The notes beneath the pieces are model-generated. The model was not told the origin of the DNA and made no database searches. It saw only the letters and a list, made by a program, of their open reading frames with translations. Positions 1-8,735 of a stretch of DNA of 64,000 nucleotides are shown piece by piece; position 1 is the stretch's first letter; each line of letters begins with the position of its first letter. The stretch spans positions 558,001 through 622,000 of the forward strand of contig NZ_LT607750.1 in assembly GCF_900090235.1 (NCBI RefSeq), read 5' to 3'. Both the position numbers and the translations under genes were made by a program. The stretch is from Micromonospora echinaurantiaca. GTDB taxonomy: Bacteria > Actinomycetota > Actinomycetes > Mycobacteriales > Micromonosporaceae.

Positions 1-2
1 AG

Positions 3-836
3 CTGGGCGCCCGACCGGACCACCTGGTCCCCGCCGTCGCCGAGGGGCTGCTGGAGGCGCTCACCGAGGCCGAGCGGTTCCGGGCCGCCTGGGAACGGGT
101 CCACCCCGACGAGGAACTGCCCGAGCCGGGTGACCCCACCGCGTTGGAGCCGGCGATCGCGGCGATGACCGCGGCCGGCGGCGACGAGGACGGGGCCCTC
201 CGGGCGGCGCTGGGCTGGCTCTCGGCCGGCAACTGGGCGATGCCGGCGACGACGCTGCTGCAGCACTCGACGGCCCTACGGGAGACGTTCCCGCACCGGG
301 CGCGGCTGCGCGAGCTGGGCAGCGGGCTGGCCGACGCCCGCGGGGACCTGGACTGCATGCTCGGGCTGCTGCGGCTGCTCGACGCCGAGCGGTTGCTCGT
401 CCTGCACCGGGAGACCGGGCGGGGTTGGTGGGTCACCGTCGACGGCGTGGGGGACAACTTCCAGCTGCACACCCTGCTGGCCGGGGCGCTGGCGCAACCG
501 GGCCGCATCGCCGGGCTCACCGTCGACCCGGCGTGGGTCGCGGTCGCCACCGACGCGCCGCCGGAGCGGTTCGGCGGCATGGTCACCGGCAGTTTCAACC
601 TGGTGGACGGCCACGGCGCATGGATCTGGAACGAGGGACTTCCGGCCGACATCCCGCTGCTGGACGGCGTCCGGGTCGTCGTGCTCGACCCGCCGTCCTA
701 CACCCGTAGCTGGGAGAACGTCCGCCGGTACCCGACGGTGCCCGGCTCGCTGACGGTGGACGGGGAACTCGGCCCCGCCGACGCGGCGGCCTGGCTGACC
801 AGGGTGGCGCCCACCGGGAACCCGCTGGACGACTGA
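3..836 (+). CDS. Hypothetical protein, 3' part only (gene enters from the left edge)
   Basis: The frame is open from the left edge of the window to the TGA at 834-836, so the true start is outside and only about 277 residues are visible. An in-frame TTG at 144 could serve as a start, but the upstream residues have the same alanine, glutamate and arginine-rich coding character, so the gene probably begins earlier. I recognise no family. The visible part looks soluble, with no membrane segment and many charged residues. A tryptophan-rich stretch (WVTVDGVGDNF) lies near the middle. No function is proposed. Confidence 0.75.
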   Translation: MGARPDHLVPAVAEGLLEALTEAERFRAAWERVHPDEELPEPGDPTALEPAIAAMTAAGGDEDGALRAALGWLSAGNWAMPATTLLQHSTALRETFPHRARLRELGSGLADARGDLDCMLGLLRLLDAERLLVLHRETGRGWWVTVDGVGDNFQLHTLLAGALAQPGRIAGLTVDPAWVAVATDAPPERFGGMVTGSFNLVDGHGAWIWNEGLPADIPLLDGVRVVVLDPPSYTRSWENVRRYPTVPGSLTVDGELGPADAAAWLTRVAPTGNPLDD

Positions 837-960
837 CACCACCCGGCGGCGCGGCAGCCGGGCGAGCCGGGCCGCCTGGAACCCGCCCGGCGACGCGCGG
901 CCCGCCTGGGCTCGCCCAGCCGATCCGGTCCACGTCCCCGCGGGCCGTACCGGCGTCCGG

Positions 961-1362
961 TCAGTAGCGGACGTCGGCCGGGCGGTCGGACATCGGCAGC
1001 CCGGCGGCCAGCCACGCCTGCACCCCGCCGATCATGTCGGTGGCCCGGTGCAGCCCCAACGCCCGTAGGCTCGCCACCGCCAGGCTGGAGCTGTAGCCGT
1101 GCCGGCAGGCCAGCACGATCCGCAGGTCGTAGCCGGTGGCCTCGGGGATCCGCCAGGCGCTGGCCGGGTCCAGCCGCCATTCCAGCACGGTGCGGTCGAT
1201 GACGATGGCGCCTGGCAGTTCGCCCTGTTCCTGCCGCTGCCGTTCGGTGCGGGTGTCGATCAGCAACGCCCCGGTGCGGACCGCCTCGACGGTCTGGTGC
1301 GGGGTCAGCCGGCGTACCCCGGCGCGGGCCTGTTCCAGCAGGGCGTCGACGCCCGGACTCAT
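961..1362 (-). CDS. Rhodanese-like domain protein
   Basis: This is a single rhodanese domain of 133 residues. The motif LIDTRTERQRQEQG marks the first half, and the active-site loop CRHGYSS supplies the cysteine that would carry a persulfide. The following GGVQAWLAAGLP is the usual C-terminal rhodanese signature. Family members move sulfane sulfur or sense it, but the substrate cannot be told from sequence. I chose the ATG at 1362 (MSPGVDALLEQ) because the longer upstream reading is arginine- and proline-rich and unlike the family. It converges with the gene to its left and diverges from the kinase gene to its right. Confidence 0.85.
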   Translation of the reverse strand: MSPGVDALLEQARAGVRRLTPHQTVEAVRTGALLIDTRTERQRQEQGELPGAIVIDRTVLEWRLDPASAWRIPEATGYDLRIVLACRHGYSSSLAVASLRALGLHRATDMIGGVQAWLAAGLPMSDRPADVRY

Positions 1363-1538
1363 CACGCTGTGGGACACCAGCCGATCATCCCGTCCCGTCC
1401 CGGTGTCCGGCCGGGGAACGGCCGCGGTCCGTGCCACGACCGCCCGAACGGGCGACCGCACCGCGTCCGCGCCGGCCGGGGCGCGCCGGACGCCGGCACC
1501 CGTCCGTACCGGCCCGTCCCACGGTCGGGTGGGCCGGT

Positions 1539-1544
1539 TACCGT
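1539..1544 (+). promoter_or_regulatory. Likely -10 box (TACCGT) for leaderless kinase transcript
   Basis: TACCGT fits the actinobacterial TANNNT -10 pattern and lies 6 nt before the GTG at 1551, so the transcript would start at or next to the start codon. No Shine-Dalgarno sequence precedes this GTG. Inference from spacing only. Confidence 0.45.
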
Positions 1545-1550
1545 CGGCGG

Positions 1551-2174
1551 GTGGCGGTGGTCGTGGTCGAGGCGTACGCCCAACTGGCCCGCCGTGTGCT
1601 GGCCGCGCCGGCGCGGTTGGGGCGGACCCGGCTGGTGGCGGTCGACGGGCCGAGCGGCGCGGGCAAGAGCGTCTTCGCGGCGCGCCTCGCGGACGCGCTC
1701 GCCGGGCTGCCCGGCGGCGGGCGGCCGCCCGTGGTGCACACCGACGACCTGCTCGACGGCTGGGCCGACCAGCTCACCTTCTGGCCCCGCCTGGAGGCGT
1801 GCGTGCTGGCGCCGCTGCGTGCCGGCCGGCCGGGCGCCTACCAGCGGTACAGCTGGGTGCGGCAACGTTTCCTGCCGCGTCCGGTGCCGGTGCCGGTGAC
1901 GCCGGTGCTGCTCGTCGAGGGGGTGAGCGCGGCCCGGGCGGCGGCGCGGCCGGACCTCACGCTCGCCGTCTTCGTCACCGCCCCGGCGCCGCTGCGGCTG
2001 GCCCGGGCGGTCGAGCGGGACGGCGTGCAGATCCTGCCGGAGCTGCGCCGCTGGCACGCCGGCGAGCGGGCGCACTTCGCCGCCGACCGCACCCGGGCGC
2101 GGGCCGACCTGGTGGTCGACGGGGCGCCAGCGCTGCCGCACGACGCCGACCGCTACTACCTGCGGTTGCCCTGA
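1551..2174 (+). CDS. Uridine kinase-like P-loop NTPase
   Basis: The protein has 207 residues. A Walker A motif VDGPSGAGKS lies near the N-terminus, followed by VHTDDLLDGWAD, where the DD pair matches the substrate and Mg-binding region of the uridine kinase and phosphoribulokinase superfamily. VLLVEGVSA is the equivalent of the Walker B strand. Family members phosphorylate a nucleoside or small sugar with ATP; the true substrate is unknown. The GTG at 1551 is chosen because the P-loop then falls about 25 residues in, as is usual, and because a -10-like box sits just upstream. The longer upstream reading is low-complexity and unlikely to be translated. Confidence 0.8.
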   Translation: MAVVVVEAYAQLARRVLAAPARLGRTRLVAVDGPSGAGKSVFAARLADALAGLPGGGRPPVVHTDDLLDGWADQLTFWPRLEACVLAPLRAGRPGAYQRYSWVRQRFLPRPVPVPVTPVLLVEGVSAARAAARPDLTLAVFVTAPAPLRLARAVERDGVQILPELRRWHAGERAHFAADRTRARADLVVDGAPALPHDADRYYLRLP

Positions 2175-2220
2175 CCAGCGTCCCTGCCGCCTCGGGCGGT
2201 GCCGCCCGGTAAGGCCGGCA

Positions 2221-2226
2221 TACGAT
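2221..2226 (+). promoter_or_regulatory. Likely -10 box (TACGAT) for leaderless M20 peptidase transcript
   Basis: TACGAT lies 7 nt before the ATG at 2234. This favours 2234 over the alternative ATG at 2225, which would overlap the -10 box itself. Confidence 0.45.
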
Positions 2227-2233
2227 GCCGGTC

Positions 2234-3598
2234 ATGACCACACCGACCATGTCCGAGTCCGACCTGCGGGCCGCCGTCGAGCGGGAACTGCCCGGCGTCC
2301 GCGCCGACCTGGAGCGCCTCGTGCGCATCCCCGGCATCGCGTTCGAGGGTTTCGACCACTCGCACGTCGAGCGGTCCGCCGAGGCGGTGGCCGAGCTGCT
2401 GCGCGGCTGCGGCCTCGACGTGAAGATCGTGCGCTCCGGTGGGCAACCGGCCGTGATCGGGAAGAAGGCGGCCCCGCCCGGTGCGCCGACGGTGCTGCTC
2501 TACGCCCACCACGACGTGCAGCCGGTCGGCGACCTGTCGCTGTGGGAGTCCGACCCGTTCGAGCCGGTGGAGCGGGACGGCCGCCTCTACGGCCGGGGCG
2601 CCGCCGACGACAAGGCCGGCATCATGGCGCACGTGGCGGCGCTGCGCGCGTTCGGCGACGCCCTCCCGGTCGGCGTGGTGCTCTTCATCGAGGGCGAGGA
2701 GGAGTACGGCTCCGACTCGCTGGAGCGGCTGCTCGCCGAGCACCGTGACGAGATCACCTCGGACGTGATCGTGATCGCCGACTCCGGCAACTGGGACATC
2801 GGCGTACCGGCGTTGACCACCTCGCTGCGCGGCATCGTGAACTGCTTCGTCGAGGTGCGCACCCTCGACCACGCGGTGCACAGCGGGATGTTCGGCGGCG
2901 CGGTGCCGGACGCGCTCACCACCCTGGTGCGGCTGCTGGCCACCCTGCACACCGACGCCGGCGACGTGGCCGTGGAGGGCCTCCTCGGGCGGGAGGGCGC
3001 CACCGTCGACTACCCGGAGGACCGGTTCCGCGCCGAGGCCGGGATGGTCGAGGGCGTGTCGTTCATCGGCACCGGCCGGATCACCGACCGGCTCTGGACC
3101 AAGCCGGCGCTGGCCGTGCTGGGCATCGACGCCCCGGCCACCGGCGAGGCGCCGAACGCCCTGGTGCCGGCGGCCAAGGCCAAGCTGAGCATCCGGCTCG
3201 CTCCGGGCGACGACCCCAAGCGGGCGTACGCGGCGCTGCGCGCCCACCTGGAGAAGCACGTGCCGTGGGGGGCGCGGGTGGAGGTCACCTTCGAGCACGA
3301 CGGCTTCCCGTGCGTCATCGACGCCGCCGGCCCGATGTTCGACGCGGCCCGGTCGGCCTTCCGCGCGGCGTGGGACGGCACCGACCCGGTGGACATCGGC
3401 GTCGGCGGCTCGATCCCGTTCATCGCCACCTTCCAGGAGATGTTCCCGCAGGCGGCGATCCTGGTGACCGGCGTGGAGGACCCGCACGCCCGGGCGCACG
3501 GCCCGAACGAGAGCCTGCACCTGGGCGAGTTCGCCCGGGTCTGCCTGGCCGAGACGCTGCTGCTGGCCAAGGTGGCCGAGGCGGCGAAGGGCCGGTAG
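2234..3598 (+). CDS. M20 family metallopeptidase (dipeptidase)
   Basis: A zinc-dependent peptidase of about 454 residues. YAHHDVQPVG carries the first metal histidine and the catalytic aspartate. GRGAADDKAG holds the bridging aspartate, EGEEEYGS the general base and metal-binding glutamates, and RAHGPNES near the C-terminus the last metal histidine. The layout is that of M20 dipeptidases (CNDP and PepV-like), with a dimerisation lid domain inserted around residues 190-330. It should cleave dipeptides or related amides in the cytoplasm, since no signal peptide is seen. The gene stands alone, with an apparent leaderless promoter. Confidence 0.9.
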   Translation: MTTPTMSESDLRAAVERELPGVRADLERLVRIPGIAFEGFDHSHVERSAEAVAELLRGCGLDVKIVRSGGQPAVIGKKAAPPGAPTVLLYAHHDVQPVGDLSLWESDPFEPVERDGRLYGRGAADDKAGIMAHVAALRAFGDALPVGVVLFIEGEEEYGSDSLERLLAEHRDEITSDVIVIADSGNWDIGVPALTTSLRGIVNCFVEVRTLDHAVHSGMFGGAVPDALTTLVRLLATLHTDAGDVAVEGLLGREGATVDYPEDRFRAEAGMVEGVSFIGTGRITDRLWTKPALAVLGIDAPATGEAPNALVPAAKAKLSIRLAPGDDPKRAYAALRAHLEKHVPWGARVEVTFEHDGFPCVIDAAGPMFDAARSAFRAAWDGTDPVDIGVGGSIPFIATFQEMFPQAAILVTGVEDPHARAHGPNESLHLGEFARVCLAETLLLAKVAEAAKGR

Positions 3599-3669
3599 GC
3601 GTCGGAACCGTAACTTCCCGAACGATGTCGGAGTTTGCGGTGTGTCGGGCGCGGGGCTGTTATAGCCTT

Positions 3670-3685
3670 TCGAACATGGGTACGA
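3670..3685 (+). promoter_or_regulatory. LexA (SOS) box overlapping a start codon
   Basis: TCGAAC-ATGG-GTACGA differs at one base from the actinobacterial LexA consensus TCGAAC-N4-GTTCGA. The central four bases contain the ATG of the small gene at 3676, so LexA bound here would block transcription at the start. That it works as an operator is inference. Confidence 0.65.
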
Positions 3686-3882
3686 ACGAGGTGATGGCCC
3701 GGCTGGGGGCCGCCGTCAGCGCTCTGGGGGACGTCGACGTCTCCGCGTGGCCCGAGGACACGCTCAAGGAACAGCTCGGCGAGCTCTCCGCCGCCCTGGT
3801 CGCGCTGGACGCGGTGCTCTCCCGGGTCGCCGACGAGGTCCGCGCCCGCGGCCTGCGCATCGAGGAACCCGTCTCGGCCTGA
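3676..3882 (+). CDS. Small hypothetical protein, probably SOS-regulated
   Basis: This encodes 68 residues, mostly predicted helix: an acidic amphipathic stretch TLKEQLGELSAALVALDAV followed by LSRVADEVRARGLRIEEP. The pattern resembles, weakly, the helical N-terminal region of the actinobacterial DUF222/13E12 proteins that precede HNH nuclease domains, but no nuclease domain is present here. The ATG at 3676 lies inside a near-perfect LexA box, and an ATP-dependent DNA ligase follows 120 bp downstream. Both suggest a DNA-damage connection. The function is unknown. Confidence 0.7.
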   Translation: MGTNEVMARLGAAVSALGDVDVSAWPEDTLKEQLGELSAALVALDAVLSRVADEVRARGLRIEEPVSA

Positions 3883-3990
3883 CCGGCACACCGGTTCGCG
3901 CGGCGGTGTCCCGGCCGGCGTGGCGGTTTGGTCCTGGGGGCCGCGCCGGCCCGGGCACGGCGATGCCGCGCTGGTGTCGGGGGTGGCTGG

Positions 3991-3996
3991 CAGGAT
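3991..3996 (+). promoter_or_regulatory. Likely -10 box (CAGGAT) for leaderless ligase transcript
   Basis: CAGGAT lies 6 nt before the GTG at 4003. The same hexamer at the same distance recurs before several other genes in this window. Confidence 0.45.
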
Positions 3997-4002
3997 GAAC
4001 CC

Positions 4003-5586
4003 GTGCGGTTCATCGACCTGGCAGCCACCTCCGCCGCCGTCGGCGCCACCAGCGGCCGGCGCGCCAAGGTGGAGCTGCTCGCCGAGGCGCTGCGCCGGCT
4101 CGACCCGGCGGAGATCGCGGCCGGCGCCGGCTGGCTCGCCGGCGAGCTGCGCCAGCGGCAGACCGGGGTGGGCTGGGCGAGCCTGCGCGACCTGCCGCCG
4201 GCCGCCGAGCAGCCCACGCTGACGGTGACCGCTGTCGACGCCGCGATCGACGAGATCGCCGCGGTGCACGGCCCCGGTTCGCAGGCTCGCCGCCGGGCGC
4301 TGCTCGGGGCGCTCTTCGGCGCCGCCACCGGCGACGAGCAGCGCCTGCTCACCGCGCTGTTCAGCGGCGAGCTGCGGCAGGGCGCCCAGGCGGGGCTGCT
4401 CGCCGACGCCGTGGCCAAGGCGGCCGGCGTGCCGCTCACCGCCGTTCGCCGGGCCCTGCTGCTCGCCGGTGACCTGCGGGCCGTGGCGGTGGCCGCGCTC
4501 ACCGGCGGCGCCGCCGCGCTGGCCACCTTCGGTCTGCGGGTCGGGCGCCCGCTGGCGCCGATGCTGGCCCAGAGCGCGCCCTCGGTCGACGAGGCGCTCT
4601 CCGCCACCGGCACCCCGGCCGTGGTCGACGTCAAACTCGACGGCATCCGGATCCAGGTGCACCGCTCCGGGTCGGAGATCGCCGTCTTCACCCGCAGCCT
4701 CGACGACATCACCACGCGGGTGCCCGAGGTGGTCGCCGCCGTGCGCGCGCTGCCCGCCCGCGAACTGGTGCTCGACGGCGAGGCCATCGGGCTGGACGCG
4801 ACTGGGCGGCCGCTGCCGTTCCAGGAGACCGCCAGCCGGGCGGCCCGGCGCACCACCCCGAGCACCACCGGCCGCGCCCCGGTCGCCCCGGCGGTGCTCG
4901 CCGCCGCCGAGACCACCGGCCAACCGGTGCTCACGCCGTACTTCTTCGACCTGCTGCACCTCGACGGCGCGGATCTGATCGACCTGCCCGGCCGGGACCG
5001 CTGGGCCGCGCTGGCCGGCGCGGTCGACGCCTCGCTGCTGGTCGGGCGGATGGAGGTGGACGGGCCCGAGCAGGCCGGCGCGGCGTTCGCCGCGGCGGTC
5101 GACGCCGGCCAGGAGGGCGTCGTGGTCAAGTCGCCCGAGGCGCCGTACGACGCGGGCCGGCGTGGCGCCGCCTGGGTGAAGGTGAAGCCCCGGCACACCC
5201 TCGACCTGGTGGTGCTCGCGGTGGAGTGGGGCAGTGGCCGGCGTACCGGCTGGCTGTCGAACCTGCACCTCGGCGCCCGCGACCCGCGCACCGGTGAGTT
5301 CGTGATGCTCGGCAAGACGTTCAAGGGGCTCACCGACGAGCTGCTGCGCTGGCAGACCGAGCGCTTCCTCGACCTCGCGGTGGAGAAGGGCGACTGGGTG
5401 GTGCGGGTCCGCCCCGAGCAGGTGGTGGAGATCGCCTTCGACGGGGTGCAGACCAGCTCCCGCTATCCGGGCGGGATGGCCCTGCGCTTCGCCCGGGTGG
5501 TGCGCTACCGCGACGACAAGACCGCCGCCGAGGCCGACACCATCGACGCGGTACGCGCCATCCACGCCGGCCGCCCCACCGGCTGA
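4003..5586 (+). CDS. lig: ATP-dependent DNA ligase
   Basis: The protein has 527 residues and the layout of the actinobacterial LigB class (Rv3062 type). A helical DNA-binding N-terminal domain (about 1-200) is followed by the adenylation domain with the nucleotidyl-lysine motif VKLDGIR. Further motifs are LDGEAIGLD (motif III), EGVVVKSP (motif IV) and WVKVKP (motif V), then a C-terminal OB-fold region. It seals nicks using ATP and is accessory to the NAD-dependent LigA. The GTG start gives the N-terminus [13 protein letters not shown], typical of the family. The upstream SOS-box gene hints at a repair role, but no LexA box sits directly before the ligase itself. Confidence 0.92.
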   Translation: MRFIDLAATSAAVGATSGRRAKVELLAEALRRLDPAEIAAGAGWLAGELRQRQTGVGWASLRDLPPAAEQPTLTVTAVDAAIDEIAAVHGPGSQARRRALLGALFGAATGDEQRLLTALFSGELRQGAQAGLLADAVAKAAGVPLTAVRRALLLAGDLRAVAVAALTGGAAALATFGLRVGRPLAPMLAQSAPSVDEALSATGTPAVVDVKLDGIRIQVHRSGSEIAVFTRSLDDITTRVPEVVAAVRALPARELVLDGEAIGLDATGRPLPFQETASRAARRTTPSTTGRAPVAPAVLAAAETTGQPVLTPYFFDLLHLDGADLIDLPGRDRWAALAGAVDASLLVGRMEVDGPEQAGAAFAAAVDAGQEGVVVKSPEAPYDAGRRGAAWVKVKPRHTLDLVVLAVEWGSGRRTGWLSNLHLGARDPRTGEFVMLGKTFKGLTDELLRWQTERFLDLAVEKGDWVVRVRPEQVVEIAFDGVQTSSRYPGGMALRFARVVRYRDDKTAAEADTIDAVRAIHAGRPTG

Positions 5587-5598
5587 CCACCGCCCAGC

Positions 5599-5627
5599 CG
5601 CCGCCGGCGTGCCCGCGACCGGCGGCG
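5599..5627. terminator. GC-rich hairpin between convergent ligase and SURF1 genes
   Basis: A 9-bp perfect stem (5599-5607 with 5619-5627) lies 12 bp after the ligase stop and before the converging SURF1 gene. There is no T-run, as is common in actinomycetes. Confidence 0.45.
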
Positions 5628-5666
5628 AGCGTCCCCGCCGGAGCGCTGATCAGCGGGCAGGCAGGG

Positions 5667-6476
5667 TCAGGCCGGGGTGCTCGGGGCGGCCCGGTCGACC
5701 GGCCCCTGTGGCGTCGCCCCCGACAGCCGGCGGGCCTCCCGGCGGGCCACCCAGACGTAGCCGAACAGCGTCATGCCGGCGAAGAGCCACCACTGCACGA
5801 CGTAGCCGAAGTTCTGCCAGTTGTTGGCGTGCCCGACCGGCACCGCGACGAAGGCCGGATCCGCCGCCGGCGTCTGCTCGTCCAGCAGCAGGTACGCCCC
5901 GTGCACCGGGTAGGGCAGCTCACGGGCGAGCTGGGGGACGCCGATCCGCCGGGTTTCCAGCCGGCCCTCGCGCCGGGACACCGTGACCGACCCGCTCTCG
6001 CTCTCGTGCACCCGGCCCACCACGGTCACCTCGCCGGACGGGGCCGGCGGCACCTGCGGCTGGGCGGTGGCGCCACCAGGCGCCGGCGGGATCCAGCCCC
6101 GGTCGACCAGCACCGCGGTGCCGTCGGCCAGGACCAGCGGGGTGAGCACCTCGAAGCCGACCTTGCTCTCCACCGTCCGGCCACGGACCAGGACCACGTT
6201 CGCGGTGTCGTACCGGCCGGTCACGGTGACCCGGGTCCAGATCTTATCCTCGGCGGGCGGCGGGCCGGCCGTGCCGCTGCCACCGGTCGGCGCGGGCACC
6301 GCCTCCCGCAGCGGCACCGGGGCCATCCGCAAACCGGCGTCGATCCGCTCGTTGACCTCGGTGCGACCCCGGTAGCGGTCCAGCTGCCAGTTGCCGAGCA
6401 GCACCATCACCGTCGCGGCGACCAGGGTCAGCGCGAGGATGCCCAGCCAGCGCGGCGTCAGCAGGAACCGGTACAC
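5667..6476 (-). CDS. SURF1 family protein (cytochrome oxidase assembly)
   Basis: A membrane protein of 269 residues. The N-terminal segment FLLTPRWLGILALTLVAATV is a transmembrane helix, followed by the SURF1 hallmark GNWQLDRY. A large extracytoplasmic domain follows, containing LVDRGWIPP, and the second helix near the C-terminus is preceded by NNWQNFGYVVQWW. SURF1 proteins help insert heme into cytochrome aa3 oxidase. The GTG at 6476 (VYRFLLTP) is chosen because it places the first helix at the N-terminus and has a -10-like TAGCCT 7 nt upstream. A GTG at 6482 is also possible. The gene is monocistronic, convergent with the ligase. Confidence 0.88.
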   Translation of the reverse strand: MYRFLLTPRWLGILALTLVAATVMVLLGNWQLDRYRGRTEVNERIDAGLRMAPVPLREAVPAPTGGSGTAGPPPAEDKIWTRVTVTGRYDTANVVLVRGRTVESKVGFEVLTPLVLADGTAVLVDRGWIPPAPGGATAQPQVPPAPSGEVTVVGRVHESESGSVTVSRREGRLETRRIGVPQLARELPYPVHGAYLLLDEQTPAADPAFVAVPVGHANNWQNFGYVVQWWLFAGMTLFGYVWVARREARRLSGATPQGPVDRAAPSTPA

Positions 6477-6483
6477 GACCACG

Positions 6484-6489
6484 AGGCTA
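6484..6489 (-). promoter_or_regulatory. Likely -10 box (TAGCCT) for leaderless SURF1 transcript
   Basis: Read on the minus strand, TAGCCT lies 7 nt before the GTG at 6476. Confidence 0.4.
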
Positions 6490-6654
6490 CCCGTATGACC
6501 CGGGCCACTGCGCCGGACCGGGTGCCGCTGGTGCGGCCGGCGGCCAGGACCCGCCCGGTCGGCGGCGCTCGCCCGGCGGCGGGTTCGGCTATCGTCACGC
6601 GGGCGGACCGCGGCTGCGGTCCGTGGCCGCGTACCCGCCGCCGCGAGGGAGTCG

Positions 6655-8049
6655 ATGATGACCGTCGTGCCGCGCCTGGTGCTCAGCGCGCCGTCCTCCG
6701 GGCACGGCAAGAACGCGCTGGCGATCGGGTTGCTCGCCGCGCTCGCCGACCGGGGCGACCACGTCGCCGGGTTCAAGATCGGCCCGGACCAGGTCGACGC
6801 GGCGTACCTCGGGCTCGCCGCCGGGCGGCCCGGGCGCAACCTGGACCCCCGGCTGGTCGGCGCGGACCGGATCGCCCCCCTGCTCGGGCACGGCGCCGCC
6901 GGGGCAGCGCTCGCCCTGGTGCAGGGCAGCATGGGCCTCTACGACAGCCTCGGCGGCCGTCCCGAGACCGAGTCGACGGCGGCCGTCGCGATCGCGCTGC
7001 GCAGCCCGGTCGTGCTGGTGGTCGACGTGGCCGCCATCGGGCAGTCGGTGGCCGCGCTGGTGCACGGCTTCCGGTCGTACGACGAGCAGATCTGGCTGGG
7101 TGGGGTGATCCTCAACCGGGTCGCCTCGGCCCGGCACGAGGCGCTGCTGCGCGAGGCGCTCGACGACATCGGCGTGCCCGTCTACGGCGTGCTGCGCCGC
7201 CAGGACCTGCCGCCGGTGCTGCCGGCGCGCCGGTTGGGCGCCGTTCCCGCGCTCGCCGGCTCCGGTGAGGCCACCCGGGCGGTGCGCCGGCTCGGCGAGG
7301 CGGTCGCCGCCACCGTCGACCTGGACCGGCTGCTCGGGCTGGCCCGCTCCGCCCCGCCGCTGCCCGCCGAGCCCTGGTCGCCGAACCCGGGCGGGGAGCC
7401 GCCGGCGGGGGAGCGCCCGGTGGTGGCGCTGGCCGGCGGACCGGGCGGCAGCTACAGCCACGCCGAGACCGCCGAGCTGCTGCGGGCGGCCGGGGCCGAG
7501 GTGGTCACCGTCGATCCGTTGCGCGACGAGGCGTTGCCGGCCGGCAGCCGGGCGCTGGTCGTCGGCGGCGGCCTGCCCGAGTCGTACGCCGAGCAGCTCT
7601 CCGCCAACCGTCGGCTCTGCATAGCGGTCGCCGAGCTGGCCCGCACCGGCCGACCGGTGGTCGCCGAGGGCGCCGGCCTGCTCTGGCTGGCCCGGGAGTT
7701 GGACGGGCTGCCGATGTGCGGGGTGCTCGACGCGGTCGGCGCGAGCCGGGAGGGCCTGGTGGTCGGCTACCGCGAGGCGACCGCGTTGACCGGCACCGTC
7801 GTCGCGCCGCCCGGCGCCGTGGTGGCCGGGCACAAGGCGCACCGGGCGGTGCTCACCCCGCGGGCCGGGCAGCGCCCGGTCTGGAGCTGGTCGGGTGGCG
7901 CGCCGGAGGGCTTCGTCTGGCGGGGCGTGCACGCCTCGCAGCTGGTGGTGCACTGGGCCGCGGACCCGGAGATCGCCGCCCGGCTGGTGGCCGCCGCGGC
8001 GGCGGAGCCGGCGGTCGAGGAGGCGCGGCCCGGCGGAGTGCCGGCGTGA
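6655..8049 (+). CDS. cobB: Cobyrinate a,c-diamide synthase
   Basis: The protein has 464 residues and two parts. An N-terminal dethiobiotin-synthetase-like ATPase (about 1-200) carries the P-loop region APSSGHGKNALAIGL and the motif FKIGPDQVD. A C-terminal class I glutamine amidotransferase domain (about 245-450) has a glutaminase region with the strand LVVGGGLPESYAEQL. The enzyme amidates the a and c side chains of cobyrinate using glutamine and ATP. The P-loop ends in GKN rather than the usual GKT or GKS, which is odd. A second ATG at 6658 has better spacing from the GAGGGAG ribosome site at 6645-6651. The other cob genes lie 3 kb downstream. Confidence 0.9.
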   Translation: MMTVVPRLVLSAPSSGHGKNALAIGLLAALADRGDHVAGFKIGPDQVDAAYLGLAAGRPGRNLDPRLVGADRIAPLLGHGAAGAALALVQGSMGLYDSLGGRPETESTAAVAIALRSPVVLVVDVAAIGQSVAALVHGFRSYDEQIWLGGVILNRVASARHEALLREALDDIGVPVYGVLRRQDLPPVLPARRLGAVPALAGSGEATRAVRRLGEAVAATVDLDRLLGLARSAPPLPAEPWSPNPGGEPPAGERPVVALAGGPGGSYSHAETAELLRAAGAEVVTVDPLRDEALPAGSRALVVGGGLPESYAEQLSANRRLCIAVAELARTGRPVVAEGAGLLWLARELDGLPMCGVLDAVGASREGLVVGYREATALTGTVVAPPGAVVAGHKAHRAVLTPRAGQRPVWSWSGGAPEGFVWRGVHASQLVVHWAADPEIAARLVAAAAAEPAVEEARPGGVPA

Positions 8050-8615
8050 TCGGTCAGGTGGCGATCCGCCGGTTCCCGGCGCTGACCGTCTCCACCCCGC
8101 GCACCGAGGTGCGCCCGCTGGTGGCCGCGGACGCGCCGGCGGCCGAGGAGGTCTTCGCCGACAAGCAGACCCAGCGCTGGCTGCCGCTGGCCGACGCCAC
8201 CGGGCAGATCGACGGCCACGCCTGGTGCACCGACCTGGCCCGGCAGCGGCGGGACGCCGGCGCCGGCGACCACTACGGGGTGGTGCGTCGGGAGGACGAC
8301 CGGGTGGTGGGCTGCCTCTGGACCCGGCGCACCGACTGGGGTGCCCGGTGCACCGAGGTCTCCTACGCGATCGCGCCGCACGCCCGCGGCTTCGGGCTGG
8401 CCGCCGAGGCGGTCGACGCGCTGGCCATCGCGCTGATCCTGGAGCACGGCTTCCAGCGCGTCGAGCTGCGGGTGGCGCCGGGCAACCTGGCGTCGCGCCG
8501 GGTGGCCGAGAAGGCCGGGTTCAGCTACGAGGGCCTGCTCCGTAACGCCGGCTACGCCCGTGGCGGCCGGGTCGACCTGGAGGTCTGGTCCTTCGTGACC
8601 GCCGACCTTCACTGA
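8046..8615 (+). CDS. GNAT family N-acetyltransferase (RimJ/RimL-like)
   Basis: The protein has 189 residues. The acetyl-CoA-binding region contains SYAIAPHARGFGLAAEAV, then the family motif VELRVAPGNLASRRVAEKAG followed by FSYEGLLRNAG, typical of RimJ/RimL-type acetyltransferases that modify protein N-termini or small amines. The GTG start overlaps the cobB stop as GTGA, so translation is coupled to cobB. A role in cobalamin synthesis is not implied by the family; the coupling may be incidental. The substrate is unknown. Confidence 0.85.
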   Translation: MIGQVAIRRFPALTVSTPRTEVRPLVAADAPAAEEVFADKQTQRWLPLADATGQIDGHAWCTDLARQRRDAGAGDHYGVVRREDDRVVGCLWTRRTDWGARCTEVSYAIAPHARGFGLAAEAVDALAIALILEHGFQRVELRVAPGNLASRRVAEKAGFSYEGLLRNAGYARGGRVDLEVWSFVTADLH

Positions 8616-8735
8616 CCCGCCGCCGCTCCGCCCGCCGTCGCCGTGGTCGAGGGGCCGGGCGGGCCGGCGCCGTCGCGGTGGTCGAGGGGATCGGGCGGTC
8701 GCGGACCCGACCCCCCTGGTCCAAGGCCAGGCTGG

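Noticed and set aside
6477..6654. Possible cobalamin riboswitch before cobB
   Set aside because: No B12-box or other conserved riboswitch core was found in the short upstream region.
8634..8698. Two imperfect 30-bp direct repeats after the acetyltransferase gene
   Set aside because: Similarity is mostly G+C-rich low complexity; too weak to call an element.
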